Shown: in pieces, positions 1 through 8,392 of the stretch
How positions within the stretch are numbered: position 1 is the first letter of the stretch
Layout of the letters: each line of letters starts with the position of its first letter
NCBI GenBank assembly: GCA_002419285.1
Contig: DIFU01000054.1
Span: forward strand, 7,008 to 18,589
Length of the DNA stretch: 11,582 nucleotides
From: Prolixibacteraceae bacterium UBA5740
GTDB taxonomy: Bacteria > Bacteroidota > Bacteroidia > Bacteroidales > Prolixibacteraceae
Direction: 5' to 3'
The notes under the pieces: generated by a model
The model's input: only the letters and a program-made list of their open reading frames with translations
Told to the model about the DNA's origin: nothing
The model's database searches: none
Made by a program: the position numbers and the translations under genes

Positions 1-2173
1 TGTCAATGACCACTTCAACTTCTGGTGCGCCATCCTCAATGGATGTTTGGATATTGTATATTCCTGGAATGGCGCTTATCCTGTCACGGACTTGGTTGGT
101 CAGGTTTTCAAGCTCTTCCATCTCCAATCCTGAAACTTCAACAACCAGAGGCGCTTCATCTGATCCCAAAATTGATTGCAAAGCCGTTTCGTCTTTTGAG
201 AAGGAGATCTCCAGGTTATCAATGTTGGCGGTCAGCTGGTCCATGGTTTCAATCACCTGATCTGCCGAAAAAGTGGATTCTTCTTTTAAGATGACCTTGA
301 TTTCTGCCGTATTCTCGCCCTGGAATACGCTCGATTGTCCGCTGCTGAACACATTGCTTGGCCCTGCATGGGAATAGGTTTTGTCGAGGTTTTCTCCCAG
401 ATATTCATGAAGAATGGCTTCGATATTTTTTACGGTAGCTTCCGTTCTTTCCAGCTTTGTCCCTTCGGCCAGTTTAAGTTCCATGACGAACTCGCTGGAT
501 TTTGTTTGAGGCATAAATTCACTTCCGATCGAAGGTATCAGCAGGAAGGATGCACCGGCAAGCACCATGCCTATGAGGATAACAATCCATTTTACTTTCA
601 GGATTTTATCAAGAAATTTCCCGTAGGAAGTGATTTGGACGGTACGTTTTTTTACCGGGGCTGGCTTGTTTTTGTAAAAACGGTGATACAGCATCGGGAT
701 CAGGAAGATGGCAACAAACAGCGAGGAGAGGAGAGAGAAGGCTACAGTCCATGCCTGGTCCTTAAACAACTCTCCGGATGCACCATGCAGATATACAATG
801 GGCAGGAATACCACGATGGTGGTGAGAGTGGAAGCGGTGATGGCACCCCCTACTTCAGCCGTTCCATTGATGGCAGCCTCTTTGACCGACATCCCGTTTT
901 CATGGTTTCTGAAAATATTCTCGATGACAACAATGGCATTGTCAACCAACATACCGGCTCCCAACGCAAGTCCTCCCAAGGTCATGATGTTGATGGTAAG
1001 GTCGTTGAAATACATCAGGTTAAAGGTGGCTATGATCGAGATGGGCATGGCAATGCTGACGATCAAAGTATTACCAATTCTGCGGAGAAAGATGAAAAGC
1101 ACGAAAACAGCCAGAAGGATACCCATAAGTGCCGTTTCTTCCACTTCAACAATGGCTTCCCTGATAAACTTGCCTTGGTTGGTGACTGTGGTCAGCTGAT
1201 AACCAGGCAGCGCTCTCTTGATTTTTTCCAGGGATTCGTTGATTTGTTCCACCGACTTCACGGTATTATAACGGGTTTCCTTATAAATGGCAAGGCCGAT
1301 ACACCTTTCTCCATTAAGGTGTACAATATTGGTGGGTTCTTTATTGCTGAATCTGACAGTTGCGACATCCTTCAGGAAGACCGGAGCCATTTCAACGGGA
1401 GGGCCTCCGGTCGTTGTAGCTGCGACTGCCTTGTACCCGACGATCAGGGTTTCAAAATCTGATATGGAAGTCAACAGTCCGACCCCTTTCACAATATATT
1501 GAAGTCCCATTTCAGAGATCCTTCCTCCCGAAACACTCCGGTTGAAGTTCTGGATCCGTGTGCTCAATTCGTCGAGGGTAATATTTTGGGATTCAAGACG
1601 ATATAAGTCAGTTTCGATCACAACCTCGTTTTCTTCCTGTCCTGAAAGTTCCACTTCGGCAACACCTTCCAAGCGTACCAGCTCGTTGCGAATGTAGTTT
1701 TCTGCAACTTTCCTGATTTCGTTCATGTCGGTTATTTCGTTGTGTGCCAACGCAATCAACATTACCGGGGCAGTATTGGGGTCATGCTGGGTGATCCTTA
1801 GTTCATCGATCGTCTGATTTTGCGAGAAGGTGTTCAAGGCTTTCTGCAAATCAAGAAATGCCTCATCCATATCTTTGTTCCAGGCATATTCAACGGTAAT
1901 TTGGGAAGTACCTACCTTGGTGATGGATGAAACCTGAATGACATCGGACTGCCGGATGGCCAGGGCTTCGATGTTTTCAACGAATTGTTTTTCCATTTCT
2001 TCAGGAGGTCGTTCCCCTGAAGTGATTTCTATAAATATGCGCGGAGATTTCAGATCGGGGAAAAGATCCATGCCCAGTTTGTCGAAGGAGATGTACCCAA
2101 GCAGCACTACCGCCAGTACAACCATAAGTATCGAGACCGGATAATTTACAGAAAACTGTGTTAATTTTTTCAC
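1..2173 (-). CDS. RND multidrug-type efflux pump, inner-membrane subunit (HAE1/AcrB-like), 3' end outside window
   Basis: This is the proton-driven inner-membrane pump of a tripartite RND exporter. The frame stays open from 2173 to position 1, giving 724 codons of a family that usually has about 1020-1050, so the C-terminal part is cut by the window edge. The start is GTG at 2173: an in-frame TAA lies five codons upstream, and the next ATG (codon 17) would remove half of the first membrane segment. The order seen is TM1 (about residues 12-30), first periplasmic porter/docking region (about 31-340), TM2 to TM6 (about 345-497), TM7 (about 528-547), then the start of the second periplasmic region. 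TM4 holds the proton-relay motif, here GMLVDNAIVVIEN, with Asp411 kept and the second acidic residue replaced by Asn412. FIFLRR after TM2 is also typical. It follows the adaptor gene after a 156-nt gap. The transported substrate cannot be told from sequence. Confidence 0.95.
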   Translation of the reverse strand, partial: MKKLTQFSVNYPVSILMVVLAVVLLGYISFDKLGMDLFPDLKSPRIFIEITSGERPPEEMEKQFVENIEALAIRQSDVIQVSSITKVGTSQITVEYAWNKDMDEAFLDLQKALNTFSQNQTIDELRITQHDPNTAPVMLIALAHNEITDMNEIRKVAENYIRNELVRLEGVAEVELSGQEENEVVIETDLYRLESQNITLDELSTRIQNFNRSVSGGRISEMGLQYIVKGVGLLTSISDFETLIVGYKAVAATTTGGPPVEMAPVFLKDVATVRFSNKEPTNIVHLNGERCIGLAIYKETRYNTVKSVEQINESLEKIKRALPGYQLTTVTNQGKFIREAIVEVEETALMGILLAVFVLFIFLRRIGNTLIVSIAMPISIIATFNLMYFNDLTINIMTLGGLALGAGMLVDNAIVVIENIFRNHENGMSVKEAAINGTAEVGGAITASTLTTIVVFLPIVYLHGASGELFKDQAWTVAFSLLSSLFVAIFLIPMLYHRFYKNKPAPVKKRTVQITSYGKFLDKILKVKWIVILIGMVLAGASFLLIPSIGSEFMPQTKSSEFVMELKLAEGTKLERTEATVKNIEAILHEYLGENLDKTYSHAGPSNVFSSGQSSVFQGENTAEIKVILKEESTFSADQVIETMDQLTANIDNLEISFSKDETALQSILGSDEAPLVVEVSGLEMEELENLTNQVRDRISAIPGIYNIQTSIEDGAPEVEVVID

Positions 2174-2212
2174 TGGGTATCTTTTTTAATTTGCTTGTTT
2201 TTCCATAGTGAG

Positions 2213-2229
2213 CCTGATCAATAATCAGG
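2213..2229 (-). promoter_or_regulatory. Small hairpin in leader of RND gene
   Basis: Arms CCTGAT and ATCAGG pair perfectly around a 5-nt loop, 40 nt upstream of the GTG start of the RND gene. There is no U-tract, so it does not look like a terminator. It could affect mRNA stability or be a protein-binding dyad. A second copy of CCTGATTA lies about 28 nt further upstream on the minus strand. Confidence 0.3.
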
Positions 2230-2244
2230 TTATATTAGGTTTTC

Positions 2245-2252
2245 CAAAAGTA
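2245..2252 (-). promoter_or_regulatory. Possible internal promoter (-7 box) for the RND gene
   Basis: Read on the minus strand this is TACTTTTG, an exact match to the Bacteroidota -7 consensus TAnnTTTG. No good -33 TTTG is found at the right distance; only a TTTC about 22 nt upstream. It would give a leader of roughly 65 nt containing the hairpin at 2213-2229. The consensus is short, so a chance match is possible. Confidence 0.3.
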
Positions 2253-2290
2253 ATCAGGGGGATGACGGTTCCGGGAAACGCCAATCACTG

Positions 2291-2318
2291 ACCTTAAAGG
2301 TGATCCGGAATTCCGGAT
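2291..2318. repeat. Two adjacent palindromes downstream of the adaptor gene
   Basis: A perfect 16-bp palindrome, ATCCGGAATTCCGGAT, occupies 2303-2318, only 11 nt past the stop codon of the adaptor gene. Directly beside it at 2291-2301 is a second dyad, ACCTT-A-AAGGT. In RNA the first could fold as a 6-bp stem with an AATT loop. No run of U follows on either strand, so an ordinary intrinsic terminator is unlikely. An mRNA-stabilising or processing hairpin between adaptor and pump, or a dimeric protein-binding site, are alternatives. Confidence 0.45.
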
Positions 2319-2329
2319 GGCCCTGGAAA

Positions 2330-3385
2330 TTATCTGATCACTTTAACTTTCGAGTTATTGCGAAGGGTTTCATATCCTCCGATCACCAGTCGTTCGTTTA
2401 CTTTCAGTCCGGATATCACTTCCACTTGGTCCTGATTTTCGATTCCAGTGGTTAAGCGACGTTCTGTAGCAGTGCTTTGGTCGACCACAAATACCATTCT
2501 GCCCCTGCCGCTGGAAAGCAGGATGTTTTTGGGAACAACAATGGCACTGTCTTTTTGGGCAACGATGATGTCTGCTTTCACGAACATTCCGGGACGAAGT
2601 TTTAGTTCTGCATTGTCGATCGTCAGTTTACCCTTGAAGGTACGGGTTTCGGGACTGATGGCAGGTGAGAGTTCGGTTACCAGGCCATGCAGTGTATCGT
2701 TGGCAAGGGTGTAATTGGTGATCAATACATCTTGTCCGATCGTAATTTCAGAGATTGATTTTTCAGGAAGGTTAATATCCATGAACATCTTATCGTAACT
2801 CATGATGGTTGCCATGGCCGATCCTGAATTGACACGGGTTCCCGGAGTATAGAATGGAAGGTCAACGATCACCCCGGAGAAAGGGGCAATGATATTCATC
2901 TTTGACAGCCTTACCTGGGCATTCTCATAACTGTAACGGGCATTCGTGGCCGAAACCTCGGCGTTTCTGAGTTCACGGAGGGTAACACCTCCTTTTTCGT
3001 AAAGCGATTTTTGCTTTTCGTATTCCTGTTCCGATATCTCCAAATTAAGTTTTTGGGCATCCAGCGCAATGTTGTTAACGTATTCATCGTCTTCGAGCCT
3101 GACAATCACCTGACCACCCCTTACCTGGTCGCCCAGCTTGAAGGGTCTTCCCGTTGAAGGATTATTGGCTAATTTGTAAATACCGGCCATTTCCGAAGAA
3201 AGGGTCACTTCCTGGGTTGCCTTCGCCGTACCGGTGGCATTTACGTATTGCATAATGGGTTGAAGACGGATATCCTCAACGGTAACGGGTATGGCGAGAT
3301 CAGCGGTTTCCGACTGCTGTTGGTTGTTGCAGCCAAATAATGCGGCGAAAGCGGCAAACAGTGCTAAGTATTTAATATTTTTCAT
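2330..3385 (-). CDS. RND efflux periplasmic adaptor subunit (HlyD/AcrA family membrane fusion lipoprotein)
   Basis: This protein bridges the inner-membrane RND pump and the outer-membrane TolC channel. It has 351 residues, normal for the family. The N-terminus is a lipoprotein signal: a hydrophobic stretch ends in the lipobox LFGC with the lipidated Cys at position 19, so the protein should be membrane-anchored in the periplasm. After that come a barrel-sandwich (lipoyl-like) half (about residues 45-95), an alpha-hairpin coiled coil with EQEYEKQKSLYEKGGV (about 95-155), the second lipoyl half with IIAPFSGVI (about 160-190), a beta-barrel (about 195-270) with LRPGMFVKADI, and a membrane-proximal domain to the C-terminus. 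The ATG at 3385 is supported by the signal peptide. It lies 14 nt after the TolC stop codon, so the two are almost surely cotranscribed. Substrate specificity is not visible. Confidence 0.95.
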   Translation of the reverse strand: MKNIKYLALFAAFAALFGCNNQQQSETADLAIPVTVEDIRLQPIMQYVNATGTAKATQEVTLSSEMAGIYKLANNPSTGRPFKLGDQVRGGQVIVRLEDDEYVNNIALDAQKLNLEISEQEYEKQKSLYEKGGVTLRELRNAEVSATNARYSYENAQVRLSKMNIIAPFSGVIVDLPFYTPGTRVNSGSAMATIMSYDKMFMDINLPEKSISEITIGQDVLITNYTLANDTLHGLVTELSPAISPETRTFKGKLTIDNAELKLRPGMFVKADIIVAQKDSAIVVPKNILLSSGRGRMVFVVDQSTATERRLTTGIENQDQVEVISGLKVNERLVIGGYETLRNNSKVKVIR

Positions 3386-3399
3386 TGTTGTGTGGTTTT

Positions 3400-4902
3400 C
3401 TATTGATTGATTTTATATAATTCGGAAGGGAGAATAGGTTGTTTCTTTTCGAAATCGTAAAGAGTCTGAATTTTCAGGTTCAGCAATTCAAGTTTATAAT
3501 TCAGCAAAGCCTGTGCATAAGCCAGTTTCCTGGATGAGAGCTGGTTCTGGTAAAGGCTGAGGTCCATCCCTGTCAGGTCGCCGTTCTCATATCTTTCAAG
3601 GTTGATTTCGTAAGTCAACTGCGCATTTCTCTCACTTTGTTTGGCGATTTCGATCTGGTTAAGCTGGTTCTGCAAATTCCGGTATACCTCACGTATATCG
3701 ATGATAATCTGTTTCCTTTGTTCGTCAAGGTTTATTTCGGCACTCTTGATGGTTGCCTCCTGTGCTTCAATCCGGGCTTTTCTTTCGCCCCAGTCAAAAA
3801 TCGGGATGTTAAAGGAGAGTTGTACCTGTGGGTTTCGGGTAGGTTGGTCGAACATGTTGCCAATCCGGTTATCGTCGCCAATGATCCCGTATGCGAGGTT
3901 CATCGATCCGGCAAATTCGTTCAGTGCTTTGGTCCTGATCATGTCAAACTGGTTTGATTCAACTTCAATTTCGCGCTGGCGAAGTTCCATTCGGCTGGTC
4001 AGGCCATTCTGGATTGCCTTGTCGAGGTCAACCGGCACAGCAACAGCTTCCACATCGGCATATACCAGAATGTCTTCAAAGAGGTCCATGCCAAGATACA
4101 TTTTAAGTTGGTCTTTGGCATTTTCGAAATTCACCTGGTTGTTTTGCAGGGTCGAATTGGCTGTAGCCAGGTTGAGTTCGGCCTGGTATAATTCTTCACT
4201 GGCTGCCAAACCTGCATCAACCTTGTTTTTGATGATTTCGTAGCTCTTCTGGGTATTTGCCAGTTCCTCACGGGCAATGTTCAGATTCATCTGTGCCATA
4301 TAAACGCTGTAGAAGAACTGGGTTACCGATCTCTCCATGTTCAGTCGTTGCATCGCATAACTGATATTGGCATTTTCGAAACTTAACTCCAGTTCCTTCA
4401 GCTGAAGTTTGAGCCTGTTATACGTAAACAGGGGCTGGGTATAATTCAGGTACAGGTTATTGGTAAATGTTTCGTTGGTGGTGGGCGCCTGTCCCGAGAA
4501 TTCGGCGGTACTGCTCTGCCACCCGAAACGGTTGATCAGCGAAATGGTACCATCGGTTACCAGAATGGGCTGCTCAACCCTGAAAGTGGCATTCGATGAA
4601 AATGTCTCATTGGTGTACCATTCCGAAAAACGGGAGTCAAACCGCCTCGTATTGGTATAATCGACAGGCGAAACGCTAAGAGAGAATTTTGATTTGAGGG
4701 CTGCTCTCTGGGCTTCCAGGTTTTTCTGGTAACGGGTAAGGTTCAGCAACTGTTGCTGAATGGATGGGCTGTTGGTTTCAGCGATCGAAAGGGCCTTATC
4801 CAGTGTCAGCGATTGCTGAGCCTGTACATTGGACCAAAGGAGGCAAAGCATTGCGGGCAATATCAGTAAGCCGCCCAGCCTGTTTCGAAAAGATGATTTC
4901 AT
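3400..4902 (-). CDS. TolC family outer-membrane efflux protein
   Basis: This is the trimeric outer-membrane channel through which the RND (and possibly the ABC) system would export substrates. The 500-residue product begins with a Sec signal peptide (MKSSFRNRLGG followed by a hydrophobic core, likely cleavage after NVQA). Two related OEP repeats follow, each with long alpha-helical stretches rich in Gln, Asn and Leu. Recognisable segments are LTLDKALSIAETNSPSI near the N-terminus, and FNIPIFDWGERKARIEAQEA followed by the helix with IREVYRNLQNQLNQIE in the second half. An upstream in-frame ATG at 4950 would add 16 very basic residues. I prefer 4902 because it gives a conventional signal peptide and has AAAGGA just before it. 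The gene starts 105 nt after the ABC fusion gene and is followed 14 nt later by the adaptor. Confidence 0.94.
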   Translation of the reverse strand: MKSSFRNRLGGLLILPAMLCLLWSNVQAQQSLTLDKALSIAETNSPSIQQQLLNLTRYQKNLEAQRAALKSKFSLSVSPVDYTNTRRFDSRFSEWYTNETFSSNATFRVEQPILVTDGTISLINRFGWQSSTAEFSGQAPTTNETFTNNLYLNYTQPLFTYNRLKLQLKELELSFENANISYAMQRLNMERSVTQFFYSVYMAQMNLNIAREELANTQKSYEIIKNKVDAGLAASEELYQAELNLATANSTLQNNQVNFENAKDQLKMYLGMDLFEDILVYADVEAVAVPVDLDKAIQNGLTSRMELRQREIEVESNQFDMIRTKALNEFAGSMNLAYGIIGDDNRIGNMFDQPTRNPQVQLSFNIPIFDWGERKARIEAQEATIKSAEINLDEQRKQIIIDIREVYRNLQNQLNQIEIAKQSERNAQLTYEINLERYENGDLTGMDLSLYQNQLSSRKLAYAQALLNYKLELLNLKIQTLYDFEKKQPILPSELYKINQ

Positions 4903-5007
4903 ATTCCTTTTGTTTTGTTTTTTCACAGTGTATAATGGTTTTCGTTGCATTCACAGATCATTTGTGGTATTTGGCCAGTTCATACCGGATGGCTCCCCTG
5001 TCATACC

Positions 5008-8000
5008 CTATAATTTCACGAGTTTAATGGCATCGGCAACTACCGTTCTTAGTTCAGTCTTATTGCTCAGCACGATTTTGGATCCAGGCCCGAGGTAGAA
5101 GGATCCCAGCAGGTTCCATCCATTTTCGGCATTGTTTATCTGGAGGCTTTGGTCTGTTTCCCCATCGGTATGATGGATGACATACAAATATTCCCCTTTT
5201 TCATCTCCTCCGCCCCTGCGCCCGGGGCCAAATCCTCCACCTCTTGTGGCTGACTGGGCAATATAGGTATATACATCGTAATAGCCAGTTTCTTCCACAG
5301 GCAGGTTCCAGGTTGCTGTCTGGTCACCGGTGCCTGATTTGATGAAGTATGCTGATCGTACGTATAGACCATAAAAATCGGAGTTGGTAGTCAGTGTCCA
5401 GTCCAGTGGCGGCCTCCAGGAATTCATTCCCTTATATTTAAGTCCTGTCTCTTCCTCTTTAATAATCCATTTATGGAGTAAGCTGGTATTGTCGGCAACA
5501 CTATGTTCAAATTCAGGGTCCTCATTGTCGACCACAATCTCGTTTGGCTGAAGTGTGGATACGGGAGTATCAGTAAGAAATTCTCCTTCAATTGGTACAG
5601 CCTTCAGGTCTTCCTCAATCCGTCCGAAAAATTGCATGATTGATTGCGGTATATTCCTCGATGCCAACGTATTGATGGTAAGTCCCCGTGGCTCGGAGTC
5701 AAACAGGTAACTGATTTTTTTGGTTTCCCCGGCCTTCAGGCTGAGAATCTTGTTGATTGAATTGTCAGCACCCGGTCCACCCATCATTCTTCCACGGCCT
5801 CCGCCTCCTGGCCCTCCCTGCCTGAAAGAGAGCTTCACGACTCCATCAACTGTGCTGGTGTTGCTTGCACTGAAGGAAACCATGGTACTGATCTGGTCAC
5901 CAGCTTTAGTATTAACCGCGGTTATTGAGGAGAAAAGATACCCGGGGAGTTTGACCTCACTGAACCAGTCGTTCATTATGGGCGTCAGCGAAATATTGTA
6001 TTGTGCAGCAAGGATGCTGTCAAAATCCGTAAATTTAATGATGTCGAATTGGTTTTCCTGCAACAAATTCCGGAGCATTGCGGAGAATTCTGCTTCTCCT
6101 GCATTTGACTGGATGGTGGTAAACAGAACATCACCCTTTAACTTGACCAGGTTGTCAGCCAACTTTCTTTGCTCCTTATCATTCAGCAGGTTTTCCAGAC
6201 TGCGATCCTGTAAAGCCAGACTGGCCATTTCATCCTCGCTCATTCCGGTCATGTTTCGCATCCAGGTGTTACCCATGTCGTTCGACTGGCTTTTCAGATA
6301 GGCTTCAAGCACCATGTTAGCAACCGGCCATCTGTTGGAGCGGAGATGATTCCTGTAATAGTACATCTGGGGAAAAATGAAATGAGGATTGCTGGTTTCT
6401 GAAATTTCCATATTTCCTCCCGCCTGCATTGAAAAGTTTGGTCTTCCTCCTTCACGGGTGAAGTTTCCGGCAATATTGTTGATCATCCTGATTTGCAGAT
6501 CTTTGTCAGTAAGGCTTTCCCCGTTGCGTTCGCTCCAGCGCTTGATGTTTTTTGCCTGGTTCTTAAAGTCGAAATCACGCAAGAGGTATCCTCTTTCCTG
6601 GATCAGGACCTGTTCGGGCTGCATTGTTTCCTGTGCTGGCGACCAGGTGCGTTCATAGGGTTTGAATTGGGCGGGAACTTCAACAATGGTAAATCGCTTA
6701 AAAGGATAGGACAGGCTGTAGATTCGCTGGAAGTCGCGAAGCCGGTCCTGGATCAGCGCAGGTATCGTATCCTGGATCTCCTTGAAGGAATCACTGAAAA
6801 TGTCGTGTCCTTTGATATGCCAGATGCCAAATTCGATATTGGCGGCATTAATGTTTTTATATTCGTAATGACCAATGGCCAGTGAAATCTGGGTCAAAGG
6901 CTGATCGTTCGTGAAAATATACTTTCCGGGTGCTGTCTTTTCAAACGTTCCCTGAGAAACAGCTTGCAAAGCCGTGTCGGTTGCCACTTCAAGCGTAAAA
7001 TCGGTAAAGTATGTATGATTCCACCCAAAGTTGCTCGAACTGTAACTGACCCCTGTTTCGGGATACCAGTTTGCTTCAGGCGTAAGCAGGGCATATTCAG
7101 GCGTGATAAAAGCATATCGCTTGTCGACATTGATGACGAATTCTCCAAACTTTTGTTTACGCGTTTCGTTATCGATATCCAGAAAACAATAGGTTTCATC
7201 TATGCTCCCTGCATAACTGATTTCCAGCTGAACGGTGCCTGAAGGTGCAAGCTGAGATGGAAGGGGCACGATCATCAGTTGGTTTTCTCTCCTGAAGTTC
7301 ACCTCCTGGTTGTTCAGTTTGAGGGACGAAATAACCAATCCCGGATTCAGTCGCAATATAAGTGAGTCAAGCGCAACTGCATGGTTATTGACCAGTTCAA
7401 TTTTTGATACTGCTTCAATCTGGTTGTTTTGGTGTGTCAGACTGATGTGATGTGTGACCGGATCGGCTGATGGCACCGCGGAATAGCGGTTGTTAAGCTC
7501 AACGGCCTCCACGCGATGGCGTTCCTGTGTTACAAAACGGTTCACATGAAGGTAAGCCAGATATCCTCCTACGGATATGAAGACAACACCGAAAAGCAAT
7601 GAAAACCAGGTCATGGATTCTGACTGGGGCAAGCGCTTCAGAAGGAAAATGGTCAGCAGTATAAACCCGCTGCCCAGACTGAAATAGATTGCCCTGTGTG
7701 CAATGATGATGTCGAGGTTGCCAAATCCGACGATTTCGGATTTCAGCATGGGAATGTTGAACGACATGTAGTCGAACAGGTAATAATAATTATCCTTAAC
7801 CAGGAAGAGGGTGATGCCGATATAGCCAAGAATGACAACAAAAGTCACTGCCTGGTTTCGGATCAGGCTCATCAGGAGGAAGGAAAGCCCCATGATATAT
7901 ACCAGGGTAGGTATACTGATCAGAAGAAGATAGGTCAGGTATGAAAGAAGCGGAACACTGGTATTATCGGCAATCAGGTTGAATATGAGTGCAATTCCAA

Positions 8001-8376
8001 GAATCGCAAAATTCAGGACCATAAAAACCTGCATATTGCCGAGGGTTTTCCCGATCACATATTCCCCATTGGTCATTGACCTCATGTAAATTACCTCGGT
8101 GGTGTCGAGCTTTTTGTCTCTCTTAAGGAAGTCGGATGCCAGAAAAACCGCAATAATCGCCTGGGCGACATTCAGGATCAGCAAGTTGAAATAGGGAATG
8201 GCGGAAGGAATTGCACGAAAGATCCACTGCGAACCGCCACCTTCCGATACCATGCCGAAATTCATGCCAAAAAGCACGACTATAGACAATACTCCGAAAA
8301 TTCTAAAGAACCAGCTTCTGAACAGGGTTTTTCGTTCGTACTTGGCTATGGATTGAATGTTGTGAAATGAAATCAT
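5008..8376 (-). CDS. ABC-2 permease fused to a degenerate M1-aminopeptidase-like region and a golvesin-like C-terminal domain
   Basis: This is a 1122-residue membrane protein and the expected partner of the ABC ATPase encoded 16 nt upstream. Residues 1-280 are an ABC-2-type permease with about seven predicted membrane segments (near 22-42, 58-83, 117-136, 143-172, 176-193, 227-247 and 256-277). Assuming a cytoplasmic N-terminus, the rest would be periplasmic. Residues about 285-830 resemble the ABC permease/M1 aminopeptidase proteins of Bacteroidota: a beta-rich N-terminal part, WYPE, FKRFTIVEVP, then AQETMQPEQ where M1 enzymes have GAMEN. There is no HExxH anywhere, so the zinc site is missing and hydrolysis is unlikely. 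Residues about 945-1122 resemble the golvesin/xanthan-lyase C-terminal domain (TGYYDVYTYIA, NGWNLLGSFYLG, VVADAIKLV). Gly/Arg-rich stretches lie at 853-869 and 1044-1057. The start is ATG 8376; an upstream TTG at 8499 would overlap the ATPase gene. The substrate is unknown. Confidence 0.88.
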   Translation of the reverse strand: MISFHNIQSIAKYERKTLFRSWFFRIFGVLSIVVLFGMNFGMVSEGGGSQWIFRAIPSAIPYFNLLILNVAQAIIAVFLASDFLKRDKKLDTTEVIYMRSMTNGEYVIGKTLGNMQVFMVLNFAILGIALIFNLIADNTSVPLLSYLTYLLLISIPTLVYIMGLSFLLMSLIRNQAVTFVVILGYIGITLFLVKDNYYYLFDYMSFNIPMLKSEIVGFGNLDIIIAHRAIYFSLGSGFILLTIFLLKRLPQSESMTWFSLLFGVVFISVGGYLAYLHVNRFVTQERHRVEAVELNNRYSAVPSADPVTHHISLTHQNNQIEAVSKIELVNNHAVALDSLILRLNPGLVISSLKLNNQEVNFRRENQLMIVPLPSQLAPSGTVQLEISYAGSIDETYCFLDIDNETRKQKFGEFVINVDKRYAFITPEYALLTPEANWYPETGVSYSSSNFGWNHTYFTDFTLEVATDTALQAVSQGTFEKTAPGKYIFTNDQPLTQISLAIGHYEYKNINAANIEFGIWHIKGHDIFSDSFKEIQDTIPALIQDRLRDFQRIYSLSYPFKRFTIVEVPAQFKPYERTWSPAQETMQPEQVLIQERGYLLRDFDFKNQAKNIKRWSERNGESLTDKDLQIRMINNIAGNFTREGGRPNFSMQAGGNMEISETSNPHFIFPQMYYYRNHLRSNRWPVANMVLEAYLKSQSNDMGNTWMRNMTGMSEDEMASLALQDRSLENLLNDKEQRKLADNLVKLKGDVLFTTIQSNAGEAEFSAMLRNLLQENQFDIIKFTDFDSILAAQYNISLTPIMNDWFSEVKLPGYLFSSITAVNTKAGDQISTMVSFSASNTSTVDGVVKLSFRQGGPGGGGRGRMMGGPGADNSINKILSLKAGETKKISYLFDSEPRGLTINTLASRNIPQSIMQFFGRIEEDLKAVPIEGEFLTDTPVSTLQPNEIVVDNEDPEFEHSVADNTSLLHKWIIKEEETGLKYKGMNSWRPPLDWTLTTNSDFYGLYVRSAYFIKSGTGDQTATWNLPVEETGYYDVYTYIAQSATRGGGFGPGRRGGGDEKGEYLYVIHHTDGETDQSLQINNAENGWNLLGSFYLGPGSKIVLSNKTELRTVVADAIKLVKL

Positions 8377-8392
8377 GTTTGTCTGGGTTTTA

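Noticed and set aside
335..1462. Long plus-strand open frame of 375 codons antisense to the RND gene
   Set aside because: It lies wholly opposite a well-conserved RND coding frame, and its translation is rich in Gly, His, Phe and Asp without any domain pattern. It is a shadow of the real gene.
2303..2318. Reading the 16-bp palindrome as an intrinsic terminator of the adaptor gene
   Set aside because: No run of T follows on either strand, so the key feature of an intrinsic terminator is missing.
4903..4950. Upstream ATG extending the TolC protein by 16 residues
   Set aside because: It would put a very long basic stretch in front of the signal peptide. ATG 4902 gives a conventional one. The longer start cannot be fully excluded.
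5008..8376. Annotation of the fusion protein as an active M1 aminopeptidase
   Set aside because: No HExxH motif exists in any part of the protein, so peptidase activity is not supported.
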